From positions 1-8,483 of the forward strand of contig JAUXJP010000029.1 in the NCBI GenBank assembly GCA_030624695.1: a DNA stretch of 8,483 bases, given 5' to 3'. Below are positions 7,435 through 8,483 of this stretch, one piece after another; position 1 is the first letter of the stretch, and each line of letters opens with the position of its first letter. The notes below the pieces were generated by a model. The model had not been told where the DNA came from, ran no database searches, and saw nothing but the letters and a program-made list of their open reading frames with translations. The position numbers and the translations under genes are program-made. This DNA comes from Candidatus Dadabacteria bacterium. GTDB lineage: Bacteria; Desulfobacterota_D; UBA1144; Nemesobacterales; JAJCZQ01.

Positions 7435-7716
7435 ATGTTTGGAGTTGGTACAAGTGAGTTAGTAATAATCCTGATAATTGCCCTTCTAATATTGGGTCCC
7501 AAGGAGATTCCCAAAGTGGCAAGGACCATTGGAAAGGGTATGCGGGAACTTCAGAGAGCAAAAGACGAACTTAAAAAGAACATTGAGTTTGAAGAGGAAA
7601 CAGTATCACAGGTGAAATCAGATTTCCGTGAGATGATAAATGAGACCGAAGAAGAAATAAAATCCGAATTTAAAAGCCCTCCCCCAGAAACAAAAGACCA
7701 GGACAATTTGTCATAG
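7435..7716 (+). CDS. tatA: Twin-arginine translocase TatA/TatB-family subunit
   Basis: This 93-residue protein has the TatA/B layout: a short N-terminus, one membrane helix (about residues 7-21, ELVIILIIALLILG), a hinge, an amphipathic helix (PKEIPKVARTIGKGMRELQRA, about 23-43) and a charged, acidic tail ending in a Pro-rich stretch. TatA/B proteins work with TatC to export folded proteins carrying RR signal peptides. The Gly-Pro hinge (22-23) is more typical of TatB, but many Gram-negative genomes carry such GP-containing proteins as their TatA, so the A/B assignment is open; the symbol is given on family grounds. No tatC is adjacent. It follows the MFS gene by 42 bases and may share its transcript. 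No Shine-Dalgarno precedes the ATG, but the MFG start and helix position make this start convincing. Confidence 0.9.
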   Translation: MFGVGTSELVIILIIALLILGPKEIPKVARTIGKGMRELQRAKDELKKNIEFEEETVSQVKSDFREMINETEEEIKSEFKSPPPETKDQDNLS

Positions 7717-7790
7717 AACTATGGGAAATTAGTAGTGAAACTAAAAAACTTTATTCAAATTTCTATTTAGGCTGTTTTTCCATCTATTGG

Positions 7791-7830
7791 GAGCAAACAA
7801 AAACTGGTTGTCTTGCTCAGTTTGACTGAG
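7791..7830. terminator. Hairpin(s) between converging tatA-like and Spy-like genes
   Basis: GAGCAAACAA (7791-7800) pairs with TTGT-C-TTGCTC (7808-7818) as a 10-bp stem with one bulged C and a 7-base loop. An overlapping alternative pairs CTCAG (7816-7820) with CTGAG (7826-7830), with GTTTTT a few bases further on at 7837-7842. Placement between two convergent genes suits a terminator acting in one or both directions, but neither hairpin is GC-rich or directly followed by a long T-run. Confidence 0.35.
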
Positions 7831-7893
7831 GATCCTGTTTTTCAGAAATTAGTGCTATGATCATCAAGGGGATTACACTCACTACAGTTTTAA

Positions 7894-8301
7894 TTATTTC
7901 TTGTGTGCTTTAAGCTCTTCCTCCATCTGTTTTTTTTCTTCTGCCCTGATTCGGTTAAGTTTGTCCATCTGCTGCGAGGAAAGTATTACACTCAACTTCT
8001 TGTCGGTTTCCTTCTCCGACTGCTGGAGTTCATCCTTCATTTTTTCGAGTTTAAATATTCCGGGCTTCTCACCTTTTGAAGGGTCAAACCCATATTTCTT
8101 AAAAACACTCATTGTTTCATTGAAATCTGATAAAAATATAGGCATTACTTCGGTCTTCTGTTGATCAGTCAAATCCAGCTTGGTAGAGATGTTGTTAAAA
8201 TATTTTTCAAATCCTTCAGGTGTAGAATTATCTGCTGCGGTAATAAAAGGGAATATAAAAATGCATAAAATTAACAATAAAATATTTCTAACTGCTTTCA
8301 T
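7894..8301 (-). CDS. Spy/CpxP-like periplasmic protein (LTxxQ motif)
   Basis: This 135-residue protein begins with a signal peptide (positive N-terminus MKAVR, hydrophobic core about 7-20, probable cleavage after ITA at residue 22), so the mature chain should be periplasmic. The mature part is helical and charged and carries the family hallmark LTDQQ (about residues 44-48). A second, related LSSQQMDKL (about 107-115) sits in the position of the second LTxxQ repeat of Spy and CpxP. Those proteins act as periplasmic chaperones or envelope-stress modulators. A role here in binding misfolded envelope proteins is inferred from family only. The C-terminus is a Lys/Glu-rich helix. A strong Shine-Dalgarno GGAGGG lies 6 bases upstream of the ATG. 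The gene is divergent from the NuoG-like gene and convergent with the tatA-like gene. Confidence 0.8.
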   Translation of the reverse strand: MKAVRNILLLILCIFIFPFITAADNSTPEGFEKYFNNISTKLDLTDQQKTEVMPIFLSDFNETMSVFKKYGFDPSKGEKPGIFKLEKMKDELQQSEKETDKKLSVILSSQQMDKLNRIRAEEKKQMEEELKAHKK

Positions 8302-8307
8302 GGACGA

Positions 8308-8319
8308 CCCTCCGAGGGG
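8308..8319 (-). promoter_or_regulatory. Shine-Dalgarno of the Spy-like gene inside a short palindrome
   Basis: On the minus strand the sequence reads CCCCTCGGAGGG. GGAGGG is an excellent ribosome binding site 6 bases before the ATG, and the preceding CCCT could pair with AGGG across a 3-base loop. Such a small hairpin would partly hide the site. Whether it forms in the message is uncertain. Confidence 0.35.
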
Positions 8320-8384
8320 ATAAATATTTCTGAATATATTACCATCAAATCACCCGGAATATATTAAAATAGTACATTCTGTTC

Positions 8385-8413
8385 TTGCCTTTGGTAACTG
8401 TCTTGGATACAAT
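8385..8413 (+). promoter_or_regulatory. Sigma-70-like promoter for the NuoG-like gene
   Basis: TTGCCT (8385-8390), a 17-base spacer and TACAAT (8408-8413; 5/6 to the -10 consensus) predict a start near 8420. That gives a short leader of about 24 bases that contains the ribosome binding site GGGAG (8431-8435). Confidence 0.55.
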
Positions 8414-8443
8414 CATGGAGACTTTTATCCGGGAGTTTCCGCA

Positions 8444-8483
8444 TTGCCAAAAATTACAATTGACGATATCGAATTAGAAGTAG
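8444..8483 (+). CDS. nuoG: Start of NuoG-like [2Fe-2S] NADH dehydrogenase subunit (cut by window edge)
   Basis: Only 13 codons are visible. Reading from the TTG at 8444 they give MPKITIDDIELEV, which closely resembles the first residues of NuoG-type subunits and related [2Fe-2S] iron-sulfur proteins (M-P-K-x-T-I-D-x-x-E-x-E-V), the first strands of the N-terminal ferredoxin-like domain. NuoG is the large peripheral-arm subunit of respiratory complex I that carries several iron-sulfur clusters. The TTG start is supported by GGGAG 8 bases upstream. The ATG at 8415 is out of frame, and no ATG lies in frame upstream in the nearby sequence. Other proteins sharing this domain, such as formate dehydrogenase or hydrogenase subunits, cannot be excluded from so short a piece. 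Confidence 0.65.
   Translation, partial: MPKITIDDIELEV

Noticed and set aside
7901..8164. Open frame of 87 codons on the plus strand
   Set aside because: It is antisense to the Spy-like gene and encodes a Ser/Cys/Phe-rich peptide typical of the reverse strand of a Lys/Glu-rich gene.
8363..8443. Upstream extension of the NuoG-like frame
   Set aside because: The frame is open upstream of 8444 but offers no ATG, runs through the promoter and ribosome binding site, and the TTG start gives exactly the expected family N-terminus.

Overview
The window is AT-rich bacterial DNA. It holds Shine-Dalgarno sequences, sigma-70-like promoters, a Tat translocase subunit, a Spy/CpxP-type periplasmic protein with a signal peptide, and the first codons of what looks like NuoG. 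The periplasmic protein points to a Gram-negative cell. A lineage near the former deltaproteobacteria would fit, because c-di-GMP-I riboswitches, Spy-like proteins and single TatA/B genes are common there, but the taxon is an inference.

About 60% of the window (1-5198, minus strand) is one uninterrupted reading frame of at least 1732 codons that runs off the left edge. It encodes a giant protein. Its N-terminus has an alpha/beta fold with a motif like those of TIR-like and nucleoside-deoxyribosyltransferase-like domains. A helical linker follows, and then about 30 degenerate TPR-like units of 45-50 residues. Upstream of it (5199-5626) is a 428-base non-coding region holding a sigma-70-like promoter, a clear cyclic-di-GMP-I (GEMM-I) riboswitch aptamer on the same strand, and a further leader of about 257 bases with a hairpin close to the start codon. 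The likely reading is that the second messenger c-di-GMP controls expression of the giant protein.

Further upstream on the minus strand is a 120-residue charged, coiled-coil-type protein (5627-5989). A 182-base divergent intergenic region with GATACC/GGTATC repeats separates it from a plus-strand pair: an MFS transporter of the oxalate/formate or monocarboxylate type (6172-7392) and a TatA/TatB-family protein (7435-7716). These converge on the minus-strand Spy/CpxP-like gene (7894-8301). A last plus-strand gene starts at 8444 with a TTG codon, behind a good promoter and ribosome binding site, and its first 13 residues match the start of NuoG-type [2Fe-2S] subunits.

The most notable unit is the riboswitch plus giant TPR protein. 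The other genes look like ordinary chromosomal housekeeping or envelope genes with no obvious functional tie to it.
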